Shown: positions 1 to 7,802 of the stretch, one piece after another
Position numbering within the stretch: position 1 is the stretch's first letter
Layout: every line of letters starts with the position of its first letter
Source: Bacteroidota bacterium
Lineage (GTDB): Bacteria > Bacteroidota > Bacteroidia > B-17B0 > Aurantibacillaceae
Assembly (NCBI GenBank): GCA_017303905.1
Contig: JAFLBH010000001.1
Coordinates: 124,001 to 188,000 of the forward strand
DNA length: 64,000 nucleotides
Reading direction: 5' to 3'
The notes under the pieces: generated by a model
Seen by the model: only the letters and a program-made list of their open reading frames with translations
Database searches by the model: none
What the model was told of the DNA's origin: nothing
Made by a program: the position numbers and the translations under genes

Positions 1-1530
1 AGATGTTGTTTGTACTGATTTTACGAATGCTTTTCCCGGCATAGAATTCCAGGTTACAGCAAATGTTGGGTAACCTTGTCCGTAATACCACTGATTAAAA
101 AACTGAGTGAAGTTCATTCCGGTGAATGTTTGTGCGTAGTTCTTGAAATCAACAGTGGATGCTACAGAGTTTTTATAGGTATTTTGAAAGCCACGCAACA
201 TTGGGAACCAAACAGAATCATTATTTACTTCAAACTGTAAAGTACGTACAATGGCGCCTCCTTTATCATAAGTTAATCGTCCGCTGAAAATGCGGTTAGT
301 ATTCATTGTATCTGAATTAGTAAAATAAACACTTCCACCGTTTTGCGTCATTACATTATTATGCGCCGAATTCAGGCTTGTCATGAATGCAGATGGATTT
401 AAATATTGATTGCATAAATGCTCGGTATAGGAAGCGAAGCCTTCATTGATCCATATATCACTCCAACTTTTACAAGTGACATTATCTCCCCACCACTGAT
501 GTCCTAATTCATGGGCATCAATTTCAAAATCGAAAAATCCCATGCTCGACATAGTTTGATGTTCCATTCCTCCGCTAAAAGGGGCCATGCAATGTCCATA
601 CTTCTCCTTATAATAAGGATACATACCATACTGGTTGCAAAGAAACTCCATGGTTTGCTTTATACGATCGAGCTGAACTTTTTGTCCTGAAATCCAGGTT
701 GGATTATTAATTGCTCCATCGTAAATATAATTTTGAATAAATATAGAATCGCCTGCAAGATAAGTTGGCTTAGCATACATGTTGTATTCCTTATAACGTG
801 CAACTGCTACAGAAATCAAATAGTAGTCAATCATTGAACGCGATTTCCATTCATATCGTTTTTTATTTCCAACGGTTACTACATTTTTCAGAATTCCATT
901 AGAACCAACTTTGTTCGTAGAATCTGTAGTAACATAAACCCAACTTGAATCAATCTTATCAGTTAGCTCTTGTTTACATGGCCACCAATGATAGGCCACA
1001 AAACTTTCACTTAAACTCCATGTAGCTTGATTTCCCCAGCTTCCTGATGTACCTGTACTGTAACCGCTTCCGATTGCCGAACCACCGGTTGGAGCTGTTC
1101 CCTTATAATAAACAATGGTTGTAAATGTTTGTCCGCTTGTTAAAGTAGATGCCGTTTTCACTTTCACAATACTATCCTTACGAACAAATGATCGTTTAGC
1201 GCTATTGATGTAAATTGAATCAATCGTAAATGCCTGGTGTAATAAGCAGGCGAATGTATCGAGTGTTGCTAACGTAACTGTTTGAACACTTTTCACATTT
1301 CCACTAATGTATTTTGTGTTTCGCTCACAATTTAAGTTTAAGTGAACAAACTTCACATCATAAGCGCGTTCATGCGAAATCCAGGCTGTAGGCGCGCTCG
1401 CTTTATGTGCATTTTGTACTGCTAATTGATGATTGAGTGATTTTATTTTGCCTTCGGCGCAATAATGAGTTTTTTGAGCCGATGCAGAAACGCCTGCAAA
1501 TAAGGCTAAAGAAAGTAAAAGCTTTTTCAT
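1..1530 (-). CDS. M1 family zinc metallopeptidase, exported, C-terminus cut by window edge
   Basis: Reading the minus strand from the ATG at 1530 gives at least 510 residues without a stop, and the frame runs off base 1. Residues 1-20 form a signal peptide (MKKLLLSLALFAGVSASAQ). The zinc site is HELGH at residues 340-344, with the third ligand in NEGF (E363), the gluzincin spacing HExxH-18-E. GGMEH at 320-324 takes the place of the GAMEN substrate-binding motif. M1 enzymes remove N-terminal residues from peptides; the signal peptide places this one in the periplasm or outside the cell. Proteins of this type in Bacteroidota often end in a T9SS sorting domain, but the C-terminus is not visible here. 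The family call is firm; the substrate is unknown. Confidence 0.93.
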   Translation of the reverse strand, partial: MKKLLLSLALFAGVSASAQKTHYCAEGKIKSLNHQLAVQNAHKASAPTAWISHERAYDVKFVHLNLNCERNTKYISGNVKSVQTVTLATLDTFACLLHQAFTIDSIYINSAKRSFVRKDSIVKVKTASTLTSGQTFTTIVYYKGTAPTGGSAIGSGYSTGTSGSWGNQATWSLSESFVAYHWWPCKQELTDKIDSSWVYVTTDSTNKVGSNGILKNVVTVGNKKRYEWKSRSMIDYYLISVAVARYKEYNMYAKPTYLAGDSIFIQNYIYDGAINNPTWISGQKVQLDRIKQTMEFLCNQYGMYPYYKEKYGHCMAPFSGGMEHQTMSSMGFFDFEIDAHELGHQWWGDNVTCKSWSDIWINEGFASYTEHLCNQYLNPSAFMTSLNSAHNNVMTQNGGSVYFTNSDTMNTNRIFSGRLTYDKGGAIVRTLQFEVNNDSVWFPMLRGFQNTYKNSVASTVDFKNYAQTFTGMNFTQFFNQWYYGQGYPTFAVTWNSMPGKAFVKSVQTTS

Positions 1531-1621
1531 GTGTGTTTTAAGGATTATAAAGATATCATTCTGAACATGAAAAGCAAATGCCGCTTATCCAATTTATGCT
1601 GCCATTTATCTAATTAATGAG

Positions 1622-1629
1622 TAAATTTG
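1622..1629 (+). promoter_or_regulatory. TAnnTTTG -7 box for hemE
   Basis: TAAATTTG lies 9 bases before the hemE ATG. This matches the Bacteroidota sigma-70 -7 consensus. A transcript starting about 5-7 bases later would have almost no leader. I see no convincing -33 element. Confidence 0.55.
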
Positions 1630-1638
1630 CTCCCGAAT

Positions 1639-2661
1639 ATGTTAAAAAACGATCTTATCTTAAAAGCTGCTCGTGGCGAAAAAACCGAAAGAGTTCCTGT
1701 TTGGTTAATGCGTCAGGCGGGTCGCGTTTTACCGGAATACCGTGCAACACGCAGCCGTGCAAAAAATTTTGTGGAGTTTGTAAAAAATCCTGAGCTCGCC
1801 TGTGAAGTTACCATCCAGCCGGTTGATATTTTAGGTGTAGATGCAGCCATTATATTTTCTGATATTCTTGTCATTCCTGAAGCAATGGGCTTGCCTTATC
1901 AAATGATTGAAGCTAAAGGTCCGTGGTTTGAAAAAACAATTAAAACGAAAGGTGATGTCGATGCTTTACACATTGCTAATGCAGGAGATTTAGATTATGT
2001 GATGCAGGCATTAAAATTGACTAAACAAAATTTAAATAATCGCGTGCCACTTATTGGTTTTGCGGGTGCACCTTGGACCATCTTTGCCTACATGATTGAA
2101 GGTAGCGGAAGCAAAACTTTCAGCAAGGCTAAACAATTTTTATATACGCAACCGGAGTTGTCGCATTTGTTATTGGATAAAATAACGCAAAGCACTATTA
2201 ACTATTTAAAAGGACAAGTAGCGAGCGGAGCGGATATGATTCAATTATTTGATTCGTGGGCAGGAGTTTTAAGTCCGGATCATTTCTATGAATTTTCTTT
2301 AAAATACATTTCTAAAATTTGTGATGCTATTCAGCCTTTAGTGCCTGTTACTGTTTTTGCGAAAGACGCGCATTACGCCGTGAATCGTATTTCTCAAATT
2401 AATTGCAACACGATTGGTTTAGATTGGACCATTAATCCGGTTGAAGCAAGAAAAGCTGCAAGCGGTAAAACTTTACAAGGAAACGCAGATCCTTGTTTAT
2501 TGTATGCTGATGAAAAAACCATAGTGGCGGAAGCAAGTAAAATGCTGGATGCATTCGGTAAACAAAATTACATCGCTAATTTAGGTCATGGTTTATACCC
2601 TGATTTAGATAAGGAAAAAGTTAAGTTTTTTGTAGAGTTTATAAAGAGCTATAAAGCCTAA
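1639..2661 (+). CDS. hemE: uroporphyrinogen decarboxylase
   Basis: This cytoplasmic haem-pathway enzyme of 340 residues decarboxylates the four acetate side chains of uroporphyrinogen III to give coproporphyrinogen III. The family signature WLMRQAGR is at residues 22-29 and supplies the substrate-binding arginines. FSDI at about 73-76 holds the catalytic aspartate, and a second signature, GFAGAPWT, lies near 145. Length is normal for the family. I chose the ATG at 1639 because the only earlier in-frame start is a TTG at 1627 inside the promoter box. The stop shares a CTAA tetranucleotide with the convergent lipoprotein gene. No other haem gene is nearby. Confidence 0.97.
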   Translation: MLKNDLILKAARGEKTERVPVWLMRQAGRVLPEYRATRSRAKNFVEFVKNPELACEVTIQPVDILGVDAAIIFSDILVIPEAMGLPYQMIEAKGPWFEKTIKTKGDVDALHIANAGDLDYVMQALKLTKQNLNNRVPLIGFAGAPWTIFAYMIEGSGSKTFSKAKQFLYTQPELSHLLLDKITQSTINYLKGQVASGADMIQLFDSWAGVLSPDHFYEFSLKYISKICDAIQPLVPVTVFAKDAHYAVNRISQINCNTIGLDWTINPVEARKAASGKTLQGNADPCLLYADEKTIVAEASKMLDAFGKQNYIANLGHGLYPDLDKEKVKFFVEFIKSYKA

Positions 2662-3497
2662 TACGTTTCAACCACTTTTTTACGAAGCTCGGAGATGTTT
2701 TCGGAGACAAGCTTTATGTTTTCGATGGTTAACTCGTTTTTCACGTTGGCAACTTCCAACTCATCCTGAATTTTTTTTAATCCATCAATAACATATTTTG
2801 CTTCTTCATTTAAGCCGGAAGCGTTTGTCATTATAATTAAATGTTTAAGCGACTCTTGTTGTTTTAAAATTGTTTTAATCGTGTTCTCCGACTTAATCTG
2901 ATCGGCGATTCTACAGGAAACATACATACCTTCAATCCATGCACCACATAAAATCAAAGCTGAAGTACCCGGACGACCATTTTGTTTTAAGTAATCATCG
3001 GCCTTACGGAAAGATGAAGCAATAATTTCCAGAGTAGAATCACGGTTTTCTTTATGCGCTTCCATTCTGTCCATCATTCGCTGATCGAAAGCCGTACTAA
3101 CGCCTAGGTTCTTAGCAAGAATATTCACACATTTTAAAAACAACATACTTTCTTGTGTTTGATCGAAAGCGCCTGTTACACTTAAATCCGCTCCGAATAT
3201 TCCCAAATTTAATGCGCGTGAGTTTTCAAGCGCATATTTAGCAGCCATATCAGGGTTATTTAAAAAATCAGGGTTGTACTCTAATTTGTCTTGACTAATA
3301 AGATTGATGATATCAGCGCGCGCAGGAATAGAATTAAATACATTTTGCGCGCTAATTTGTTCGTTATCGGTTACAGAAGTTATCCCTGTAGCAACATCTT
3401 CCTCGCTATCCTCTGCTTTTTCGGTGTTTTTACAAGCAGAAAAAAATAACACCAGGGAAGAAACAAGTACAAAAGAAAATGAGGCAATACGGTTCAT
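2658..3497 (-). CDS. putative lipoprotein of unknown function
   Basis: This 279-residue protein starts [14 protein letters not shown] and has a lipobox (FFSAC), so it is probably a lipidated envelope protein. The rest is helical and charged with no domain I recognise. The C-terminal part (from about 200) is rich in E, K, I and L and may form a coiled coil. An in-frame ATG 18 bases upstream (3515) is possible. I prefer 3497 because it gives a clean signal peptide and a TATATTTA box precedes it. The gene lies 19 bases downstream of the MORN-repeat gene on the same strand, so the two are probably co-transcribed and may act together. Confidence 0.75.
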   Translation of the reverse strand: MNRIASFSFVLVSSLVLFFSACKNTEKAEDSEEDVATGITSVTDNEQISAQNVFNSIPARADIINLISQDKLEYNPDFLNNPDMAAKYALENSRALNLGIFGADLSVTGAFDQTQESMLFLKCVNILAKNLGVSTAFDQRMMDRMEAHKENRDSTLEIIASSFRKADDYLKQNGRPGTSALILCGAWIEGMYVSCRIADQIKSENTIKTILKQQESLKHLIIMTNASGLNEEAKYVIDGLKKIQDELEVANVKNELTIENIKLVSENISELRKKVVETY

Positions 3498-3516
3498 AAC
3501 GTAGTAAATATACATA

Positions 3517-5247
3517 TTATTTTTTAACTCCGTTTACATAGTTAATACGGCTTAATTCTTTTCCGTTTTTATCGTAAAAAATCCATTCTCCGTCAGCAAC
3601 GCTTTGCACTTTACCCTTCCGGCGTTCTTTTACTATTTTATAGCTGCTTACGCTCTGTAGTTTAGAATTACTATAATAAGAATAAGCCTTGCCTGTTAAT
3701 CGTCCTTTACTAAAATTTTGCTCCTTTAGCAATCCGCCCGTCTCATAATAATACTTCCAGGTACCTTCCTGATGACCTTTACGGTATTTACCCTGAGTAT
3801 CAATAAAACTTCCTCTTTCGTGGTACAACACATATTTACCGTGCTTAATTCCGTTTACATAAGCACATTGTTCGCGCGGATTTCCTTTATCGTACCAATA
3901 ATCCCAGGTGCCTGATTTCTTTCCCTTTGAATTATAATTCCCACTGTAATTAGCCTTGCCATTTGGGAACCATCCTTCCCATTTCCCCGTAAGTAATCCG
4001 TTCGTAAAATTGCCTTGATCCTTTAATTTACCATTATCCCACCAACTTTGCCATAGACCATTTTCTTTACCATTTACATAGGGACCTTCCTGCAATTTTT
4101 TCCCATTCTCGAACCAAGTCGTCCAAACCCCTGTTTTAATCCCATTCTCATAATTACCTTGTTTCCATTTTTCGCCGGTGCGATAAAAATATTCCCAGGT
4201 ACCATTTTGTTTATCATTTACAAACGTCCCTTCCGATTCTTTTTTACCATTGGAATAGTAGTAAGTCCAAACACCATCCCGTATTCCATCTTTTAAAGGG
4301 CCATGCATTTCGGGTTTACCATCTTCGGTATAAAACTTCCACATGCCGTTTTTCTTACCGTTAATAAAAGCGCCTTCACTTTTAATGTTGTGATTAACGT
4401 AATAGGAAGAATAGTATCCGTTTAGTATGCCTTCGCGATAATTCGCCTCATAGTCTAGCTCACCATTAGGATGAAAGAAACGCCAGATGCTATCTTGAAG
4501 TCCACCTTTATAACGACCGGTTGCTCTTAAAAAACCGTTATCATAATATACATAAATAAATCCATTTCCATTGGTAACTACTTGCTTGCCCTTGGCATCC
4601 CACATACTATACAAATAGAGGGTGCTGTCTTTATATTCTTTCTCAAACTTATTCGTTCCGTTTTCGTAATACTCCTGCCACTTTCCGCAAGGCTTTCCAT
4701 TGCAATACTGCCCTACTACCGATGTTTTTCCCGACTTATAATAGCTGGTAACTTCGCCATCCTTTTTATCCTTTACAAATTGTCCTTTGCTCTCTACTTG
4801 TCCGTTCTCATGATAATAAATCCACTCCCCTTCTTTTTTACCGTTTACAAAACTCTCGGTGCTTTTTACTTTTCCGGATTCATGGTAGGAAGTCCACACA
4901 CTATCAGCTAAATCATTCGTGAATTTGGTGATTTGCGCCAACTTTCCACTTTTGAAATAATACTTATTGGTTCCATATTTCTTGCCTCTGAAAAAACGTT
5001 CAACGGCCTTTATATTTCCATCATCAAAATAAAAAGTCCAAACACTGTCTTCCTTTCCATAATGATAAAAACCCTTACGTAAAAATTTTCCGTTTTTATA
5101 GTACTCAAAATAAGGGCCATGCGGCATGCCCTTGTAATAATCGGTTTCGCTTTTTACCTGGGTTTGTTCGGCATCATAATATTCTTTTTTAAGCTGAGAA
5201 AAGGTAACTGCCGGAATAAGTAAGATAAGAAGATATAAAAAACGCAT
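3517..5247 (-). CDS. large exported MORN-repeat protein (YwqK-like)
   Basis: This protein of about 576 residues has a signal peptide (MRFLYLLILLIPAVTFSQ) followed by about 22 tandem units of roughly 23 residues. Each unit has the pattern Y-Y-x-N-G-K, a few residues, G-x-Y/F, then G-x-W-x-x-Y. These are MORN/YwqK-type repeats, which fold as a beta-hairpin ladder. Database entries often label such proteins 'YwqK family antitoxin', but no toxin gene is adjacent and a secreted scaffold or adhesive role fits better. An upstream ATG at 5274 is open, but the TAAATTTG box at 5258-5251 sits between the two starts, which favours 5247. Function is unknown. Confidence 0.85.
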   Translation of the reverse strand: MRFLYLLILLIPAVTFSQLKKEYYDAEQTQVKSETDYYKGMPHGPYFEYYKNGKFLRKGFYHYGKEDSVWTFYFDDGNIKAVERFFRGKKYGTNKYYFKSGKLAQITKFTNDLADSVWTSYHESGKVKSTESFVNGKKEGEWIYYHENGQVESKGQFVKDKKDGEVTSYYKSGKTSVVGQYCNGKPCGKWQEYYENGTNKFEKEYKDSTLYLYSMWDAKGKQVVTNGNGFIYVYYDNGFLRATGRYKGGLQDSIWRFFHPNGELDYEANYREGILNGYYSSYYVNHNIKSEGAFINGKKNGMWKFYTEDGKPEMHGPLKDGIRDGVWTYYYSNGKKESEGTFVNDKQNGTWEYFYRTGEKWKQGNYENGIKTGVWTTWFENGKKLQEGPYVNGKENGLWQSWWDNGKLKDQGNFTNGLLTGKWEGWFPNGKANYSGNYNSKGKKSGTWDYWYDKGNPREQCAYVNGIKHGKYVLYHERGSFIDTQGKYRKGHQEGTWKYYYETGGLLKEQNFSKGRLTGKAYSYYSNSKLQSVSSYKIVKERRKGKVQSVADGEWIFYDKNGKELSRINYVNGVKK

Positions 5248-5250
5248 AGC

Positions 5251-5258
5251 CAAATTTA
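5251..5258 (-). promoter_or_regulatory. TAnnTTTG -7 box for the MORN/lipoprotein pair
   Basis: On the minus strand TAAATTTG ends three bases before the ATG at 5247. This placement implies a leaderless transcript and supports the shorter MORN start. Confidence 0.5.
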
Positions 5259-5398
5259 ATAAAGCATAACGCAAAGCGGTCTATTGGGTTACAGTACTTG
5301 TAAACATTAAAAAGTTGATTGAATTATCCCTCTCATTAACCGTTCATAACAACCTATATCCATTGCCATAATTCCGCCTTAAGAATCAAAAATTTAGG

Positions 5399-5406
5399 TA
5401 ATTTTG
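5399..5406 (+). promoter_or_regulatory. TAnnTTTG -7 box for the TolC-family gene
   Basis: TAATTTTG ends 7 bases before the ATG at 5414, again a very short or absent leader. The gap 5259-5398 between the divergent boxes has no other feature I can support. Confidence 0.5.
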
Positions 5407-5413
5407 AGTCCTG

Positions 5414-6826
5414 ATGATTAAAAAGAGTCTATATTTTGCTTTCTTGTTACTGGCAAATTCTGTGTTTTCTCAAAATGAATGGAACTTGCAGCAATGCGTT
5501 GATTATGCCTTGAAACATAACATTCTTTTAAAGCAGGCTGAGTTAAATAATCAAATACAAAAAAATAACACCTTACAATCTAAGGCCAATGTGCTTCCCA
5601 CTATCAATGGAGGCGCTGCACACACATATAACTTTGGTAGAACCATCGACCGATTCACGAATACGTTTGCAAATACGCAAGTTTTATCTCAAAACTTATT
5701 TCTCTCAAGCAATTTGGTACTATGGTCAGGACTATCGCAATTGAATAATATTAAAGCAAATGAATACGCTTATAAAGCCGGCGCTGAAAATATAAAACAA
5801 CAGCAATATGATTTATCACTGAATGTTGCAACTGCTTATATCAATGTAATTTACTCAGATGAATTACTTGGTATTGCTAAAAACCAATTCGACATTACTA
5901 AGCAACAATACGAACGTACTTTAAAATTAGCGGAGGCCGGTACTGTGGCCAAAAGCATGGTCTTTGATATCAAAGCACAGTTAGCGAATGAAGAAGTAAA
6001 TGTTACTACAGCCGACAACAACTATCAACTCGCCATGTTAACGTTGATGCAATTCATGAATCTGGATAGTTTAAATAATTTCAAAATCAGCAAGCCGGAT
6101 GTGGAAGTTCAGGGAGAAAATCTGTTGACAAACAGCGTACAAAACATATATGAAACAGCATTAAAAAATCAACCCTCCATTAAAAGTGCAGAGTATAATT
6201 TAAAAATGGCTGAAAAATCTTTAGCAGCAGCCAAAGGAAGAATTAGTCCAACAATTAGTTTAAACGGGTCGATTGGTACCGGTTACTCCGGATTAGCAAA
6301 AGAAGTTACAGGAATTAATGTAACCGGCTACGATACAACTGCTGTAACAACCGGCGGTGATTTTGTATTGAGTCCAACTTATATCCCTACTACTCGTGAT
6401 ATACCTTTTGCTGATCAATATAAAGACAATGTGAATAGAAGTATTGGTTTGACTTTAAGTGTTCCTATATTTAATGGCCTGCAAACACACACCGCTGTTA
6501 AGAATGCGAAAATAAATGCTTTAAATGCGAAATACAGTCAGGATTTAGCTGAACAAACACTTTACAAAAACATTGCGCAAGCATTTGCGAATGCCAGAGC
6601 CGCGCTTAATAAGTATGTAGCGTCTAAAGCCTCGGTTGAAGCATCACAAGAATCATTTAATTACGCGCAACAAAAATTTAATTTGGGGGCCATCAGCGCC
6701 TTTGATTTTAACTCTGCAAAATCTCGTTTAGCTAATGCGCAGAGCAATTTACTTCAAGCAAAGTTTGATTATCTTTTCAAATTAAAGGTGCTCGATTTTT
6801 ATATGGGCAAACCATTAACTTTCTAA
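5414..6826 (+). CDS. TolC-family outer-membrane efflux porin
   Basis: This 470-residue protein has a signal peptide (ending SVFSQ, about residue 20) followed by WNLQQCVDYALKHN, the usual start of OEP/TolC proteins. The two long alpha-helical repeats are recognisable by their A/N/Q/L-rich heptads; the second (about 350-460) contains the typical QQKFNLGAIS-F-F stretch. TolC proteins form trimeric outer-membrane exit ducts for RND pumps or type I secretion. No periplasmic adaptor or inner-membrane pump gene is adjacent, so this is an orphan porin that may partner with a pump elsewhere. Substrate unknown. Confidence 0.9.
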   Translation: MIKKSLYFAFLLLANSVFSQNEWNLQQCVDYALKHNILLKQAELNNQIQKNNTLQSKANVLPTINGGAAHTYNFGRTIDRFTNTFANTQVLSQNLFLSSNLVLWSGLSQLNNIKANEYAYKAGAENIKQQQYDLSLNVATAYINVIYSDELLGIAKNQFDITKQQYERTLKLAEAGTVAKSMVFDIKAQLANEEVNVTTADNNYQLAMLTLMQFMNLDSLNNFKISKPDVEVQGENLLTNSVQNIYETALKNQPSIKSAEYNLKMAEKSLAAAKGRISPTISLNGSIGTGYSGLAKEVTGINVTGYDTTAVTTGGDFVLSPTYIPTTRDIPFADQYKDNVNRSIGLTLSVPIFNGLQTHTAVKNAKINALNAKYSQDLAEQTLYKNIAQAFANARAALNKYVASKASVEASQESFNYAQQKFNLGAISAFDFNSAKSRLANAQSNLLQAKFDYLFKLKVLDFYMGKPLTF

Positions 6827-6907
6827 ATTTTTCCTTCTTTTTTCCGCTTTTAATCCATTTTGTTTTGCGAAATTCCGTAAAAGACACATCTCTTTTGCAA
6901 AAAACAA

Positions 6908-6936
6908 TAATAAGGGGCTCTACCCTTTTATTTTAA
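6908..6936 (+). terminator. possible terminator after the TolC gene
   Basis: AAGGG (6912-6916) can pair with CCCTT (6923-6927), flanked by AATA and TATT that extend the stem with a bulge. A TTTTATTTT run follows. It lies about 85 bases after the tolC stop. The stem is short, so this is tentative. Confidence 0.35.
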
Positions 6937-7013
6937 CCCCACTCCTCCGCGTTTAATATAAGTCCCTTAAAAGTCGCCGTGCTTTTCAATTTAAGTGGCG
7001 GCGCATCGTCGTC

Positions 7014-7021
7014 TACTTTTG
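7014..7021 (+). promoter_or_regulatory. TAnnTTTG -7 box for the small-peptide/TonB cluster
   Basis: TACTTTTG matches the consensus 26 bases before the ATG at 7048. It is the only good box between tolC and the TonB receptor, so it may drive all four genes from 7048 to 10265. Confidence 0.5.
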
Positions 7022-7047
7022 TCTCAGAACATTAGAAAACAAAAACG

Positions 7048-7263
7048 ATGAAAAAATTAAGCCTTATTACAATCGCTCTTATCTGTGTAGCCGTTGCAGT
7101 GAGCAATACAGGTAACTATGAAAAAGTAAACGAAATGCCATTTGATACAACGCAAAAAGAAATGCTATGGCCGGTTCATAAAAGAACCGAACATACAGGT
7201 GTAATTAAAGGCAGTCTCAATTTCCAGCCCGACAATAATGAGTTTTCATTAATCATGAATTAA
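7048..7263 (+). CDS. small exported peptide, unknown function
   Basis: This 71-residue protein begins MKKLSLITIALICVAVAVSN, a hydrophobic export signal, leaving a mature peptide of about 50 polar residues ending NNEFSLIMN. It has no cysteine in the mature part and no family I recognise. It is preceded by a good promoter box, followed 10 bases later by a lipoprotein gene, and is the first member of a run of small exported proteins ending in a TonB-dependent receptor. The good signal sequence, start and placement make it likely to be real, but nothing in it gives a function. Confidence 0.6.
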   Translation: MKKLSLITIALICVAVAVSNTGNYEKVNEMPFDTTQKEMLWPVHKRTEHTGVIKGSLNFQPDNNEFSLIMN

Positions 7264-7273
7264 ACCCTTAACC

Positions 7274-7501
7274 ATGAAAAAAATTTTCTTTTTAACCTTA
7301 CTAATTTTCACTTTAGCGTCCTGCGAAAAAACCAAAAAACACGCTTGCTTTTGCACCCATCGCTCAATTGGCATGTTTGGAGGCGAATGTGTAAACACCA
7401 CCACCCTTTCGATTCAGGATACAAAACGAAAAGCGATTCAAGAGTGCAATGATTTGTCGGGTGGCGACATGTGGCACAACATCGAATGTGCGATTAAATA
7501 A
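7274..7501 (+). CDS. small cysteine-rich lipoprotein (copy A)
   Basis: This 75-residue protein has the lipoprotein signal MKKIFFLTLLIFTLASC, with a lipobox ending at C17. The mature part is short and carries CFC, MFGG, TKRKA followed by a cysteine, and MWHNIEC near the C-terminus. It is clearly a paralogue of the next gene (7527-7769), which keeps the CEK start, a C-x-C, FG, TKRKA-x-x-x-C, W and a near-terminal C. The conserved cysteines could form two disulfides. I do not recognise the family. It is probably anchored in the periplasmic or outer face of the envelope and co-transcribed with the TonB receptor. Confidence 0.72.
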   Translation: MKKIFFLTLLIFTLASCEKTKKHACFCTHRSIGMFGGECVNTTTLSIQDTKRKAIQECNDLSGGDMWHNIECAIK

Positions 7502-7526
7502 TTACCTACATAAAAAACCAAACATC

Positions 7527-7769
7527 ATGAAAACAACACCATTAACGCTATTTGCATTTATTATCGTCTTGATTTTTTCTTCCTGTGAGAAAAAAAATTA
7601 CACCTGCGCATGTACAATTACCGAAAAAAGTCTATTTGGCAGCAACAGCACAACACATACTCAATTATATACTGTTTATGGGACAAAAAGAAAAGCAGAG
7701 AAAAAATGCCGTGATTACGAGCCGTCTGGTGTTCAGATTTGGACAAGTACTTCTTGTACGCTACGTTAA
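7527..7769 (+). CDS. small cysteine-rich lipoprotein (copy B)
   Basis: This 80-residue protein starts at the ATG at 7527. A longer frame exists upstream but overlaps copy A and lacks a signal. The signal is MKTTPLTLFAFIIVLIFSSC. The mature part reads CEKKN, CAC, SLFGS, TKRKAEKKC and STSC, matching copy A feature for feature; the region between FG and TKRKA is about as long but differs in sequence. This looks like a tandem duplication followed by divergence. The gene ends 33 bases before the TonB receptor start. Function unknown. Confidence 0.72.
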   Translation: MKTTPLTLFAFIIVLIFSSCEKKNYTCACTITEKSLFGSNSTTHTQLYTVYGTKRKAEKKCRDYEPSGVQIWTSTSCTLR

Positions 7770-7802
7770 AATGAAATATTTAAAATTTTACTATTATTGT
7801 AT

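Noticed and set aside
3517-5247. A toxin-antitoxin pair built on the YwqK name
   Set aside because: No toxin gene is adjacent and the protein is exported.
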